Source: Brachionus plicatilis (taxonomy: Eukaryota > Rotifera > Eurotatoria > Ploima > Brachionidae). From it: DNA of 37,316 nucleotides. The position numbers were made by a program, and so were the translations under genes. The number at the start of each line of letters is the position of its first letter. The first letter of the stretch is position 1. The notes beneath the pieces were generated by a model that made no database searches, was not told where the DNA came from, and was given only the letters and a program-made list of their open reading frames with translations. The stretch is taken from assembly GCA_010279815.1 (NCBI GenBank), contig QEOQ01000221.1, positions 489,566-526,881 of the forward strand, written 5' to 3'. Positions 8,300-18,691 of this stretch are shown here, piece after piece.

Positions 8300-9786
8300 A
8301 TATTTTTTTAATTTTGTTATTGTTGTTTTGATTTTGAATTATTTTATTTTTGGAAAAATTTTAAACTATGATTTGATAAATAAATTAAAACTTGATTAAT
8401 AAAACTTTTGGTAAAATTTTATATTATCATAGAACTAAAAAAGACGCAGTTTAATAGTAATTATTTATTTATTTAAATCAAAAACCTTTGACTGACTATT
8501 AGCTAAAAATTACTCAGCATTTTTTCTATTAGTTTTAAAATTACTAGGTCTTTTTTTAGTATTTTATTGTATTTATTTAAAAATAATTTCAACAAAATTT
8601 GGCAAATTGAAGTTTCAGATCAAATTTTAAGATCAAAACGATCATTTAAAATTTTAAAACTTAATTAAACTAATGATTTTAATGATTTTTAAGAAATAAA
8701 TACTAAACATTACTAGACATGTTATGTCTAATAATGGTTCATTATCAAATTAACACCAAAATGAATGATCTCCAATTTATTTAACAAAAACAATCAATAA
8801 TTTAAATAGTTCAGGTTAATTTAATTCAAAAATTGAAATTTAGAACTTTTCCATCCATTCATTCAAACTTGAATAACTTTATTTTTCCACTTAAATAAAT
8901 TTTAAATTTTAAAACAGTAGATTTTTTTGTCTTTAAAAGGAAATTTTCATTAAAATCAATTAAAACATTTAAAACTATTAAAGTTCAATAAAAAAGGACA
9001 TTTTAAAATTTTAAATATGAAAAAAAACTCGACATGGCATTTCAAGTAATTGCTTTTGAATAAATTTATTTTTTCTCTATTATTAAAAAATTTTAACAAT
9101 TTATATTTTGATCTTTTGATCTTTTGATCTTGATCTTTAAGTTCAGTTTGCCCAAAATTTAACAACTAAACTTGAGGAAAAAGTAGTGTAAATGAGACGG
9201 AATTTTTCATTATAAATATCATTTCAAAAAAAAAATTTTTTATCTTTTTTTTTAGTTTATAAAATAAAATTTCCTCTGTAAATAAAAAATGTGTAAATAA
9301 TTAAATTTTAATTAAAATCAAAATTTGATGATTTGGCCACTGTGTCCTCTTGGAACGGAAAAATTTCAATTTGTGAAAATCCATTTAAAGCAAAATACAA
9401 ATCCAATAGACAATATATAAAAATATTTAAAATTTCTTTAGAGAAACTTGAGCAACTTAAAGAAAATAATCGCAACTTTTAGTTATCTCTGATAAATGTT
9501 GTAGGAAACAAGGAAACAAAATTTGTCCGCTGAAATAATCAGCCATTAATTTGATTTAGCTACATCTTTGTCTATTTCACTGGATTAGTTAATTAACTTA
9601 ATCATGAGAGTTCAAGTTAAGAAGGAGCATAAAAAGTTGATCCAAAACGTCTAACGAGAAGATCGGTAGAAAGGATCTAAGAGTAAACATTACAATTACT
9701 TTTAAATTAATTAAAAATTTAAAATTTGAAATCTCTAAAAAAATAAATTGGTCTAATCTTTTTTCATCTAAATTTTGAAATAAAAT
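8300..9786. other. AT-rich intergenic region without recognised gene
   Basis: It contains possible AATAAA signals shortly after the upstream stop codon (around 8380-8402) and a short microsatellite at 9106-9135. The small minus-strand open frames here are compositional and resemble no protein. Confidence 0.55.
9106..9135. repeat. (TTTTGATC)n microsatellite
   Basis: Three perfect 8-bp units at 9106-9129 are followed by a partial unit TTGATC. Confidence 0.85.
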
Positions 9787-12530
9787 TTTGCGAACCAAAT
9801 TTTAAATTCGAGAACAAATTAAGTATTTCATTTTAATTTTTACTTTCAGTCTTCTTTCCTTTAAAGATTTCAAGTGCTGCATTTTTAAAATTCGTATTTA
9901 GATTAAAAAATAAAACAAAAGTATAAATGTTTGAAATCGAATATAAAACTTCACCGAACTCTTGAAAATTGCTGCAAACTCTGCTCTGTTTAGAGCAAAT
10001 ATTCAGTAAAAGCGGTAAAAGCATTTTTTCAATGATAATAAATAGCGAAAAGCAAAAATGCACCATCTTTAACGAAATAATCACAAAAATGTTAAAAACA
10101 ATAGTCGAAGTGATTTTTGTTTGATGCTTTTCAATTTCACGAGTACTTTTGTTCACAATCATTTTCGAAGCAATTATTTTTTTCTTTAGTTTTTTGCGCA
10201 ATTGAATCAACATTTTCAAGTCAAATCCAATTACCAAAGCCATCAAAAAAACATCATTCAAAAAAAAATTAGCCAAATATAGACAATAGATCACATATGA
10301 CCCAAAGCCAAATATATTTTTAAAGTTTTGACCAGAATCTCTTAATTGAAAATGGTCGAATGTGTTGGTATTAGGAAATTCTTGATAATCCGCTTCGTCC
10401 AAAACCATAGGCTGTTGATTTATTTCAACGGTGAACAATTTGTCCAAAGACAGTACAATGCTTAATAGAATAAATGTAGTTAAAAAAACTTTCATCTTTG
10501 TTCTAGCCTTGAAAATTTCAATAGAAAAAAGTTGATTTTTACTCAATAGATAAAATCTTATCCAAGAAATAACAATTAATGTCACATTAGACCAAATTTT
10601 AAGAATGTTAGAAAAAAATTCTAAAAAAATTTTGTTGTATATTTGGGCAAAATAGTTGCGCACAAATGCCGAACAAAAAATACCATTTACATAAACACAT
10701 TTGTTTATGATATGAATTCCGTACAGTATAAAGTAAACCAAATTTACTAGCGAATTAAGCAGCATAATTCGACACGTAAATATTTCATTTTTTGTTTGTC
10801 TAACATTTTTTAGATTTAATAGAATTTTTATGTTAAGCAAATTTGTGATAAAGCCGATCACTGAAACTACATAAATAAGAACGATTGAAACAAAGTTCAT
10901 AAATTCCGAAATATAAAGAAAATCTGTTTTACTGATGGATAGTATTGGTGCCGAAAAATTGCCACACAGCTCAAATTTTCTCTTGAATTCACACTTTTGG
11001 ACCAATTCATTTACATTTTGAAAACATATACTTGTATATCCTGATATTGAGTTAAAAATAGATTTGTCATTATCTAGAAACGAAGTTATTGATAAAAGAT
11101 TATCAAAATGGTTTTGATATAGCCAAAGAAGAGTGCATGTGCATTTTATTTGATAACTAAACACATAAACAAATGTGAATTTATTTAATGATAAATTTTT
11201 GAAGTAACATAAATCATTCTCCGAAAATTCATATTCACCTAATGTGTTTATATATATTCCGATAGGTTTTTGACTTGTTCCTAAACTATTAAACCAGTTC
11301 GATTGATTGAATACTAAAAATTTGAAATTAGCATTAAAAAATGTGATTAATTTTAATCTTTTTAAATTTGAAATTGATTCTAAATTCAAATAATTGAATG
11401 ATCCAGTTAAAGAGATGATAGTGGCATTGGAAAAAGGTGCTGAGTTCAACAATTCTTTGTTTAAATCAATTCTATACGAGTTTAAATAGATTTTTTCTAT
11501 AATAATGTTTAGTGTTTGATTAACTTCCAAAAATCCGAGTGTGTTTTGTTTTAAAAAAGTGTCTGACAGACCTCTAAATTCTATGACAAAAATATTTGAA
11601 TTCTGGAGAATATTTGGACATGTATTTTTTGAGTATTTTGTAGAAAAACTGAATTGCAAGCTGAATATATTGCCAAAAACTTTGTAACCAGTGCTTGTAT
11701 TAGAACATCGATCTGACTTGAATCCGTGAGAATAAGGCTGAAAAGATGAATAAAAAAAGTACATGAAAATTTTATCAATATAATTGGTTAGTTTTTTGGA
11801 TAGTTCCGAATTCAAATCAAATCCCTTAATGTCTAAAAATTTGATCACAATTACATTTTGGAACAAGGAAATGCTCTTTTGTGGTTCGCCTAGCGTAAAA
11901 TCTAGTGAAGAATCAATAACCAAAGGCTTATGGGGATAAAATCCAATTGTATAGTCAAGATCTCGACTGTCAATGCACTCCAAATGAATCTGGTCAAAAG
12001 ATAAAAAATCTTTAATATCTAATTTTACGGAATAGCTTTTAGAACCAAATCCAAAGCCTTTAACATGAATTAATTTAAAATAATTTGTTATCATTTTTAA
12101 ACAATCAGTTTTGGATATTTTGCTTTGATTATTTAATTTGAAAAAACCAATACTTTTCTCCAAATTATAAAATATTATAAAGAAAAATATTGCATGCTTC
12201 ATACCGGAATAAATACTTTAAAAATTCTAAATATATTTTTTTTTTATTATTTTCTAAATCAAAAATAAAATGAAATGAAAAAATTATAAATAATTATTTT
12301 TTACATTTACAATATGATATTTTTGAATAAATTGTAAAATGATAGTTAAAAATATGATTTTAATCTAATGTTCTTTTATTGAAAGAGGTACTTAAATATT
12401 CAATTTATTTCTCAAATTATTAGACATTTAATTAATTAAAAAAAAAAAATTTTTTGGAATTTATTTTATTTTTAATAATTTAATCAATGCAATTTACAAA
12501 AAAAGCTTTTAAAAATGTCAAGGAGAAAAA
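9787..12530 (-). repeat. Duplicated receptor-gene unit, copy A
   Basis: Sequence similarity with 22050-24790, in the same orientation, covers the whole receptor frame plus about 45 bp beyond the stop and about 320 bp upstream of the ATG. Outside those limits the two loci are unrelated. The boundaries were judged by eye and are approximate. Confidence 0.8.
9833..12202 (-). CDS. Seven-transmembrane receptor with LRR-like ectodomain, copy A
   Basis: An intact intronless frame of 789 residues starts at ATG 12202-12200. Residues 1-19 are a signal peptide. The ectodomain (about 20-430) has leucine-rich-repeat character (L-I-S-L-T-G-S-F-N-Y-L around 262-275). It ends in a Cys cluster (C-T-C-T-L-L-W-L at 354-361; C393, C404, C413) like an LRR C-terminal cap. 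Seven hydrophobic helices follow: about 437-462 (with G-F-I-T-N-L-L-N-I), 480-500, 527-552 (I-S-W-I-R-F in place of DRY), 572-592, 634-662, 701-726 and 750-768 (F-N-L-N-T-N-F in place of NPxxY). This is rhodopsin-like in layout but divergent. The second extracellular loop shows no Cys to pair with C510. It is a plasma-membrane receptor of unknown ligand, probably from a lineage-expanded family. A near-identical paralogue lies at 22097-24466. Confidence 0.8.
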   Translation of the reverse strand: MKHAIFFFIIFYNLEKSIGFFKLNNQSKISKTDCLKMITNYFKLIHVKGFGFGSKSYSVKLDIKDFLSFDQIHLECIDSRDLDYTIGFYPHKPLVIDSSLDFTLGEPQKSISLFQNVIVIKFLDIKGFDLNSELSKKLTNYIDKIFMYFFYSSFQPYSHGFKSDRCSNTSTGYKVFGNIFSLQFSFSTKYSKNTCPNILQNSNIFVIEFRGLSDTFLKQNTLGFLEVNQTLNIIIEKIYLNSYRIDLNKELLNSAPFSNATIISLTGSFNYLNLESISNLKRLKLITFFNANFKFLVFNQSNWFNSLGTSQKPIGIYINTLGEYEFSENDLCYFKNLSLNKFTFVYVFSYQIKCTCTLLWLYQNHFDNLLSITSFLDNDKSIFNSISGYTSICFQNVNELVQKCEFKRKFELCGNFSAPILSISKTDFLYISEFMNFVSIVLIYVVSVIGFITNLLNIKILLNLKNVRQTKNEIFTCRIMLLNSLVNLVYFILYGIHIINKCVYVNGIFCSAFVRNYFAQIYNKIFLEFFSNILKIWSNVTLIVISWIRFYLLSKNQLFSIEIFKARTKMKVFLTTFILLSIVLSLDKLFTVEINQQPMVLDEADYQEFPNTNTFDHFQLRDSGQNFKNIFGFGSYVIYCLYLANFFLNDVFLMALVIGFDLKMLIQLRKKLKKKIIASKMIVNKSTREIEKHQTKITSTIVFNIFVIISLKMVHFCFSLFIIIEKMLLPLLLNICSKQSRVCSNFQEFGEVLYSISNIYTFVLFFNLNTNFKNAALEIFKGKKTESKN

Positions 12531-12612
12531 TATTTTGATGAACACCTTTTTAGCCCTAAAATAGCTCAAATAAAATATTTGAAAGGTTGCTGGTTTTCAA
12601 TTGGTAGTCCTA

Positions 12613-12870
12613 TGTGGTTGGTCAAATTAATAAAAAAATACGCTTGTTTAAATATTTTTTATTTAATAAATTAGTAAACAAAACAGGAATCTTTTTCTTT
12701 CCTTTTTTCCTACTAGCTCAACTTCTTTATATCAAACAAGCCATTAAACTTGCTTGATCTGATGCGTATGCGAATCGGATGTTTGGCGTAGCATGTGCAC
12801 GCGGATTCAAGCTAACTTACTTAAGTGAGATGCTAGCAGTGCAATGTAATGTTTGATTCGTTACATTACA
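12613..12870 (-). mobile_element. Candidate solo LTR
   Basis: On the minus strand a 258-bp segment begins TGTAATGTAACG and ends ACCAACCACA (TG...CA). It carries a TATA-like GATATAAAG about 150 bp in and an AATAAA about 60 bp later, the order expected for U3, R and U5. It is GC-richer than its surroundings. A perfect 10-bp inverted repeat with a 10-nt loop (12843-12852 and 12863-12872) sits at its start. No 5-bp target duplication matches at these ends, so the boundaries or the call may be wrong. Confidence 0.38.
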
Positions 12871-13269
12871 TTTTCCCCTCAGTTTTTGAAATTCTGTATT
12901 CCGTAGGGTAAATAGGGTAAATAAAATTTAAACGTTAATAAATTTTTTTTTTTTCTATAATAAAAATAATGATTAGATGTACAGTGGTGATTTCATAATA
13001 GTATTTTACGAAAAATTACGTAAATTTTAATGATTTTGAGATAATTTTGGTAAAATTAAAAACGGCCAATTAAAAATTCAAAATATTTTGAAAAAATGTC
13101 TTTTTTTTCCAAAAATCGAAAATTTAAGATTTTTTTATAACAATTTAAAAATAACTATTTTTTTGACCAATTTATGTACATAACGACATGTCGTTAAAAT
13201 CGAGCAATAACGTTATTTATATAAAACGAAATTTTAAGAGAATGAAGCATTTTTATTCTAGTTTTTATT
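12871..13269. other. AT-rich spacer without recognised gene
   Basis: Low-complexity sequence between the LTR-like segment and the mariner relic. No coding frame was recognised. Confidence 0.5.
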
Positions 13270-13816
13270 TTTGTTTTTATCTTTTTTAATAAGTCCATTT
13301 CTTCGAATATTATTAAGTCGTTTGGAAGTAGAGTCCAAAAGGTCCTGTATGAGATTTTGGTCCATATTTCTTGTACAAAGTCGTATTTTATTCCTTAGTT
13401 CATCTAAGTTTTGCTTAACTGGGATATATTTTTTACTTGCTGGTGTTGCAGCAATGTTACTTGAGTAAAATATGTCATTTCCATTGATTTTACCATGACT
13501 GAGAGTGAAATAGGATTCATCGTCTAAAATCCAGGAAATATTTGGTTTTTTAAATACAAATTTCTACATTTAACTCTAGCTACATTTTTAGCTTTTCGTT
13601 TCGGTCATGGATTTTCATCTTTTTTCTAGGTGTTATTTGAAGCTTCTTCAACAATTTTGAAATCATTTGCTGGCTTATATCAAACTTTTTGGCTTCTTGA
13701 CGCTGACTGATGTTGTCTTTTTGATCAAAAGACTCGAAGTCATTAAATCCAGTCAAAAAAGAAAAAGTTAAATGACTCGTTAAAAATGTCATTGCCAATG
13801 AATCTAATTTAGTCAT
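13270..13816 (-). pseudogene. Internally deleted Tc1/mariner-type transposase relic
   Basis: The right part (13580-13816) encodes a helix-turn-helix segment: Q-E-A-K-K-F-D-I-S-Q-Q-M-I-S-K-L-L-K-K, then T-P-R-K-K-M-K. After a break, 13275-13545 reads S-W-I-L-D-D-E-S-Y-F-T-L-S, the block containing the first catalytic Asp of IS630/Tc1/mariner enzymes. Next comes F-Y-S-S-N-I, and then abruptly the C-terminal block D-E-L-R-N-K-I-R ... R-L-N-N-I-R-R-N-G-L-I. The middle, with the second catalytic Asp and the SPDLNP region, is missing. It is a dead copy, and terminal repeats were not identified. Confidence 0.7.
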
Positions 13817-14150
13817 GAGAAAATATTTTGATTTCTTCTAAGAAAAATTAAATCCATTAAGGCATAAAATGAAAAAATTAATGGAATGATGAACGAACTA
13901 AAAAATGAAAGTTGAGAAAAATGATAAATATTCAATACAAATTTTGTAATTTAATATTAATAATGTAGCATTTGAAGATAATCAATATATCAAATTTAAA
14001 GCTGAGTGCGTTCTAAATAGTCAATGAAAACAGAAAATCTTGAACCCATAAGTAAATAGTAATAAGTAACACTTTTTCTAGTACTGTAAATGTTAGAAGT
14101 AAATAAAATTTATAAAATGTTTCAAATAAAGATTCAAAATTTTTTTGTAG
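13817..14150. other. AT-rich spacer without recognised gene
   Basis: Nothing was recognised between the mariner relic and the start of the LINE relic. Confidence 0.5.
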
Positions 14151-14213
14151 GATGCCACAAATGTTCAATTAATTGTAAAGGAGTTAGATCAAAAAAATTG
14201 GGAAGATCCTCAA

Positions 14214-14876
14214 TTTGACAAACATATTTCGACAAATAATATTTTGACAATTTTATTTCGACAAATCAAATTTAGACAAAGTTTTATTTCGACCTAAATT
14301 AATTAGACAAATTAAGTTCCGACAAAGTTATATTTAGACAAGAGTTGTTTTGACAAAAAAAAAAGTCAAAAAAAATCAATTAATCAATTAATATAAAATA
14401 AAAAGTTAATATTCTATCAATAAAGATAAATTATTTAAATACTCTACAACTTATTCTCTCTTAAAATTATTTACAATTGTAGTAATTTGTTCTTCCAAAT
14501 TCATGTACACCGCTTTTCTTTTATTTACTTGACCAGTACTCAGTTTGATATATACATTCTCTACATAAGATTATCTATTAAAGACAACAAATGAGGATGT
14601 GATTTAATTGTCGAAAAAATGTAACTCTCTGAGCCGTCCTTTTTTTTTCGAGTTGACGGAATTAAATTTAAGCTTTCAAAATACGAGAGTAATTCATCCA
14701 TTTATAAAATAAAATAAAATGTGTGAGTTTTGTCAAAATAATTGTTGTCAAAATTAGACTTGTCGAAATATATACATACGAAATTTATTTTATTTGTCGA
14801 AAATTATAATTTTCTGAAATATGACTCGTCGAAATAAACTTGTCAAAATATTACTTGTCGAAATATGTTTGTCAAA
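14214..14876. mobile_element. Foldback-type element with repeat-array inverted ends (element B)
   Basis: The left arm (14214 to about 14362) is an array of roughly ten units of 14-16 bp built on TTT(C/T)GACAA plus a variable A/T tail. The right arm (about 14725-14876), inverted, is the same kind of array. The outer two units match almost base for base (TTTGACAAACATATTTCGAC at both ends). The centre carries a small minus-strand coding relic. The element sits directly after the ORF1 fragment of the LINE relic, so it inserted into that LINE. No clear target duplication was found. Confidence 0.72.
14451..14701 (-). pseudogene. Small coding relic inside element B
   Basis: From ATG at 14701 a 46-codon frame begins M-D-E-L-L-S-Y-F-E-S-L-N-L-I-P and ends at TAG 14561-14563. 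The overlapping frame continues with V-Y-I-K-L-S-T-G-Q-V-N-K-R-K-A and M-N-L-E-E-Q-I to TAA at 14451. One frame change near 14567 would join them into about 83 codons. The family was not recognised. The opening (short helix, then L-I-P) faintly resembles the N-terminal helix of IS1016/Merlin-type transposases, including the relic at 21530-21790, but this is too short to assign. Confidence 0.35.
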
Positions 14877-16770
14877 AAGAGGCATATTCAAAAAATTGCT
14901 TGATTAACATACTAGATTTGGTCTCTCGGCATCACAAAAGAAACGGTCAAAGGAAAAATAGAAAAATTTTCCAAAGTAGAGGATATATTTTTGCTTAAAA
15001 CGAAATATGATTTTCACAAGGTAATCAGTTTCAAGATTTTAGCAAAAATAAAGAGGATATTTTAGAAGCGGCAGACTGGCCCGAAGGTATAAGAATAAAA
15101 CGTGACTTTAACCCTAATGAGCCTAAATATGTAAAATCAATAAACAAAAGATAGAGAATAATAAAATGAGAAATCTCCGAGGAGGATTATTTAATCCAAC
15201 TGAGATACCCCATCCACAATTAATTTAATTAATAGTTAATGGAACAATTATTATTCAAAAGAGCACGTCGTTATGAAGGTATGTGTTTATTGGTTAAAAT
15301 AACAATCAATGTTATATCAAACAACTTTAATACTCTGATCTTTCACTTATTAAAGTCTGTATTGGTTCGGTAATTCTAAACATCATAGTTGTTTAGATTC
15401 CATTTGATAATAATAAACTTGAAAAGTTTTCCCTCAATGGTTGACTGGAACTGACTGACATTTTACCTGAACATGAACGAGGAAAACATTTTGACAAATT
15501 ATTTAAAAAATTTATTAGTGGCAATAGTCTCATTAAATGATTCGAAAGTTTTAAGACTAATGCTTATCAAACGTATAAAAATAAGGATATTTAGCTAAAT
15601 AAGATCATATTTTTTTTTAAAGAAGATGATTTAGAGTATGATAGTTTTTTTGATGTCTGCTACAATGTGTGTAACTTGGATGGCCACAATCCAGTTAATA
15701 GTGAAATTCATTTTAAAGATGAAAAGATTGAATAGGAAACAAATGTTAAAAGATTTCACAGTTTTAAAAAGAAAAATACAAGTTTGGTTGAAAATTACAA
15801 ATTCAATATTTCAGAAAATCTAGGAAATTTAATCAAAGAAATTTCACAAATTGACATTAAAAATAAAACAGATGTTATTCGACTAATTAATAAAAATTCT
15901 GATTTCAGCCTCGCTATTTTATTAAGTAGGAGAGAAAAAGTCAAAAATATACCCGAAATACAGTTTAATACAGTTGAAAACACCTTGGTGCTCAAAATGC
16001 TGAAATTGACAATTTGACAAATTATATTGAAGATTATTATAAAGAATTTGAAAACTTTATTTTCAAAATGAGACACTTAGCCTAATCATCAATCTTAGCA
16101 AATAAAAATGAGAAATTTGATTAGAAAAGAAATATTCAAGCAAGAACAACTGAGTCATTTAAACGTCTCTATGGTTACACCTTTTCCAAAGAAAGGTGTT
16201 TTGATCAAGCCAAGTGATTTTCATCCGATTTCGCTCTCAACTGATTTTTTGTTTTTTTTTTGGTTTGTTTTTTAATTTGTTTGGCCAAAAAAATGTCTTA
16301 TTTTATAAACAAACACAAAGTGTGGAAAAAAATACATATTGATACGTTAGATTACAGTCCTAAGATGTGACTTGTTGTAATTGACCATATTTTTAAGAAC
16401 AACCGTTTTTTTTATAAACTTGCCTATAATGCATAATTAAAAGAATAAATAAAGGCCCATAGTTTTTCTCCCGCTAATTTTCAATAATTTTCCGCTAATT
16501 TTAATAATTTTCCCCTAATTTTAATAATTTTCCGCAAATTTTAATAATTTTCCGCAAATTTTAAAAAAATTCCGCTATTTTAATAAAAATGACGCTATTT
16601 TAGTAAAAAGAAATCTAATTTAATAAGTTTACCTCTATTTTAATAAAAACTCATCTAAATAAATAGAAACTCATCTAAAATAATAAAAACACGTACAATT
16701 TAATAAAAACTACATCTTATATTATAAAAAATTTTTAACAAAATAAAAAAAATAAAATTTTTTTTTTTTT

Positions 16771-16978
16771 TGAGTTGCATCTAGAACAAAAAATATATCT
16801 TCTTTTAGTCATTGGCATGTTGCAAATTGAGCACAATTTTTTTTCTTCATTTTGAGTTCCATTGTCCAGTTTTCTTTTTTTCGCATTTACAATGACATTT
16901 GCAGTGGCATTTGCAGAAAAAGATCTAGAAGCAGTTTGATTTTCATCATATTTTTGGAAATTTTTGGCGAAATTAATT
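16771..16978 (-). pseudogene. Cys-rich (CxxC...CxxC) coding relic next to the left arm of element C
   Basis: The minus-strand frame is open for about 69 codons from I-N-F-A-K-N-F-Q-K-Y to the poly-A-like tract. It has a Ser/Ala/Asn-rich linker, then K-K-R-K-L-D-N, then L-C-S-I-C-N-M-P-M-T-K-R-R and Y-I-F-C-S-R-C-N, a plausible four-Cys zinc-binding site. It occupies the same relative place (just inside the left arm, antisense) as the SWIM relic in element A, so it may be what remains of element C's own protein. The family is not recognised. Confidence 0.35.
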
Positions 16979-17211
16979 TAATTTTTTTTAAAGTTTTTAG
17001 TAGCTGTATTATTTATTTGTATATCTGTACCGAGCTAAAGCTCCTTCAGATTAATTAATAATAATAAAAAATTTAAAAAAAAAGTTAAAAAAAATAAAAT
17101 AAAAATTATAAGTAAGAAAAAAATAAAGTTAAAATAATATAACTTAAAAAGTAGATAAATATTAAAACTTAAATTAGATAAATTTTGATAAAGAGTAACA
17201 GAATATATATT

Positions 17212-18620
17212 TTAAATATTTGATGATTCAGGAAAAAAAGAAGAAATAGTGAGGTAGCAATTACACAATGGAGTTGGGTACTCGATGTATCTTGATTCGA
17301 AACCTTTGTTATATTCTTCCACCAGTCCAACAGTTAATGGAACAGAATGGCTCAGTCCTGTCCTAACATATCTCTCACTCAACTCAAAAAGTCGATATGA
17401 GACTGTTAGTAGTTTAAGTTTATTATATGCCTCATTATGTAATATGTTGGAGGGAGTATCATATCTTAGTTTAAGTATAGAACTAACTGCTGAATTTTGA
17501 TTACTTCTTACCTTTTGATATTAGCTTCTGAAAGAGAGTTAAGACAAGGAAAAGAATAATCTAGAATAGATCCAATCAAAGACTTATAAAGGTTTCCTAA
17601 AGTGTTTAAGTCAAGGCCCCATTTTTTATTCGACAAGATTTTTATAAGATTTAGCCTTGAATTGCAACGTTCTTTAATTTCTTCTATCATTAAAGAAAAG
17701 GTTAATTTAGAATCAAATTTAATACCTAGGAACTTTTTTTCTTTTAAGCTTTCGATTCTATTCCCATAAATCCTTAAATTAAACACAGAACTTTCTTTGC
17801 TATTTTTAGTAAAAATCACTGAGCAAGACTTTTCAACCGAAATATTCATTTTCCACTTAAAAAGCCACTGTTCTAATTCAACTAAGTACTTGTTCATCTT
17901 ACTCTATAAATTTCCATTTTTTTTTAAAAATAAAAAAAAAGACCAGATCGTCTGCAAAGAGAAATGAATATTCTTTATTAGATTTATTTCTTTTAGATAT
18001 ATCATTAATAAATATACTAGATAATAAAGGATTAATAACTGATCCTTGAGGAACGCCAGCAGATATTTTGAATTAATCACTAATGTTATCATTTATATTT
18101 ACTTTAAATGTTCTACAGTTAAGAAATGATTTAATCCAATAAATTAAGTAGGCAGGTATATTTATCTTTATCAGCTTGTAAATTATACCTTCATGCCAGA
18201 CTTTGTCGAAAGCTTTAGAAATGTCAAAAAATAAGCAACATACTTTTTCTTTCTATTAAAAGATTCGACAACTTTTTGGATAAGGAAAACTAAATTATCT
18301 GCGGTAGCTACTCCTCCTCCATACTTGTTGCGTGGTTTTGTTATGAATTGATAACTGTAAAATCAAGATAAATATTTGCCTCACTCAAATCTATCTTTAA
18401 TTCATTGAGCATAGCAATGTCGGGACATTTTTGAGCTAAAAAATTGGCTAAGAGATGAACCCTACTAGGTAAATGAAGACAATTCCAGTGTGTAATTACT
18501 AACCTTGTTTTATTAAGAGGTTTTGTTCTTAGTTGATCTATTTGTCTTCTTGTTCTTTCTAAATTTTCTTCAATGCTGTTTTGAGTGGCAGTTTGCTGAC
18601 CAACTTCGTTAGACGATTGA
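17212..18620 (-). pseudogene. LINE ORF2 (APE-type endonuclease start fused to reverse transcriptase), broken
   Basis: The endonuclease start reads V-I-T-H-W-N-C-L ... K-C-P-D-I-A-M-L-N-E-L (about 18510-18390). It is followed by Y-G-G-G-V-A-T (about 18310), the endonuclease 'GGGVA' motif, which runs directly into A-D-N-L-V-F-L-I-Q-K, normally hundreds of residues later in RT. The RT then has F-D-I-S-K-A-F-D-K-V-W (catalytic Asp block, about 18205-18240), A-G-V-P-Q-G-S-V (about 18040-18065) and L-F-A-D-D-L-V at 17941-17961, so the catalytic aspartates are kept. The thumb region is at 17897-17508, and the C-terminus (Y-D-T-P-S-N-I-L-H, then R-L-F-E-L-S-E-R-Y) runs to the stop at 17212. Frameshifts near 18230, 17900 and 17505 and an in-frame stop near 18074 make it non-functional. 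Confidence 0.75.
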
Positions 18621-18691
18621 TCTGCTTAAATTGAACATTCAGTTGTTGAACTATTTGATTCAGACTCGAAGGTATTGTCGTTTTCATTTTC

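Larger units (their letters stand above)
14151..16250 (+). pseudogene. Decayed jockey-superfamily LINE (ORF1 to start of RT), split by a DNA element
   Basis: Pieces readable in order on the plus strand are as follows. An ORF1-like segment (14151-14213) contains V-K-E-L-D-Q-K-N-W-E-D-P-Q. After the foldback element at 14214-14876 comes T-R-F-G-L-S-A-S-Q-K-K and V-E-D-I-F-L-L-K-T-K, then D-W-P-E-G-I-R-I-K-R-D-F at about 15074-15110. An endonuclease-like L-D-G-H-N-P-V (the SDHNP motif) lies near 15675. A linker frame without hallmark motifs fills 15784-16015. The RT start P-F-P-K-K-G-V ... S-D-F-H-P-I-S-L-S is at about 16180-16240. Stops and frameshifts are frequent. The reverse transcriptase core is absent. 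Confidence 0.58.

Noticed and set aside
11581..11778. 65-codon minus-strand frame inside receptor copy A
   Set aside because: Alternate frame of the intact 789-codon receptor gene.
17285..17500. Plus-strand open frame of 71 codons
   Set aside because: It is the shadow of the LINE ORF2 C-terminus, whose minus-strand reading gives recognisable RT-tail sequence.
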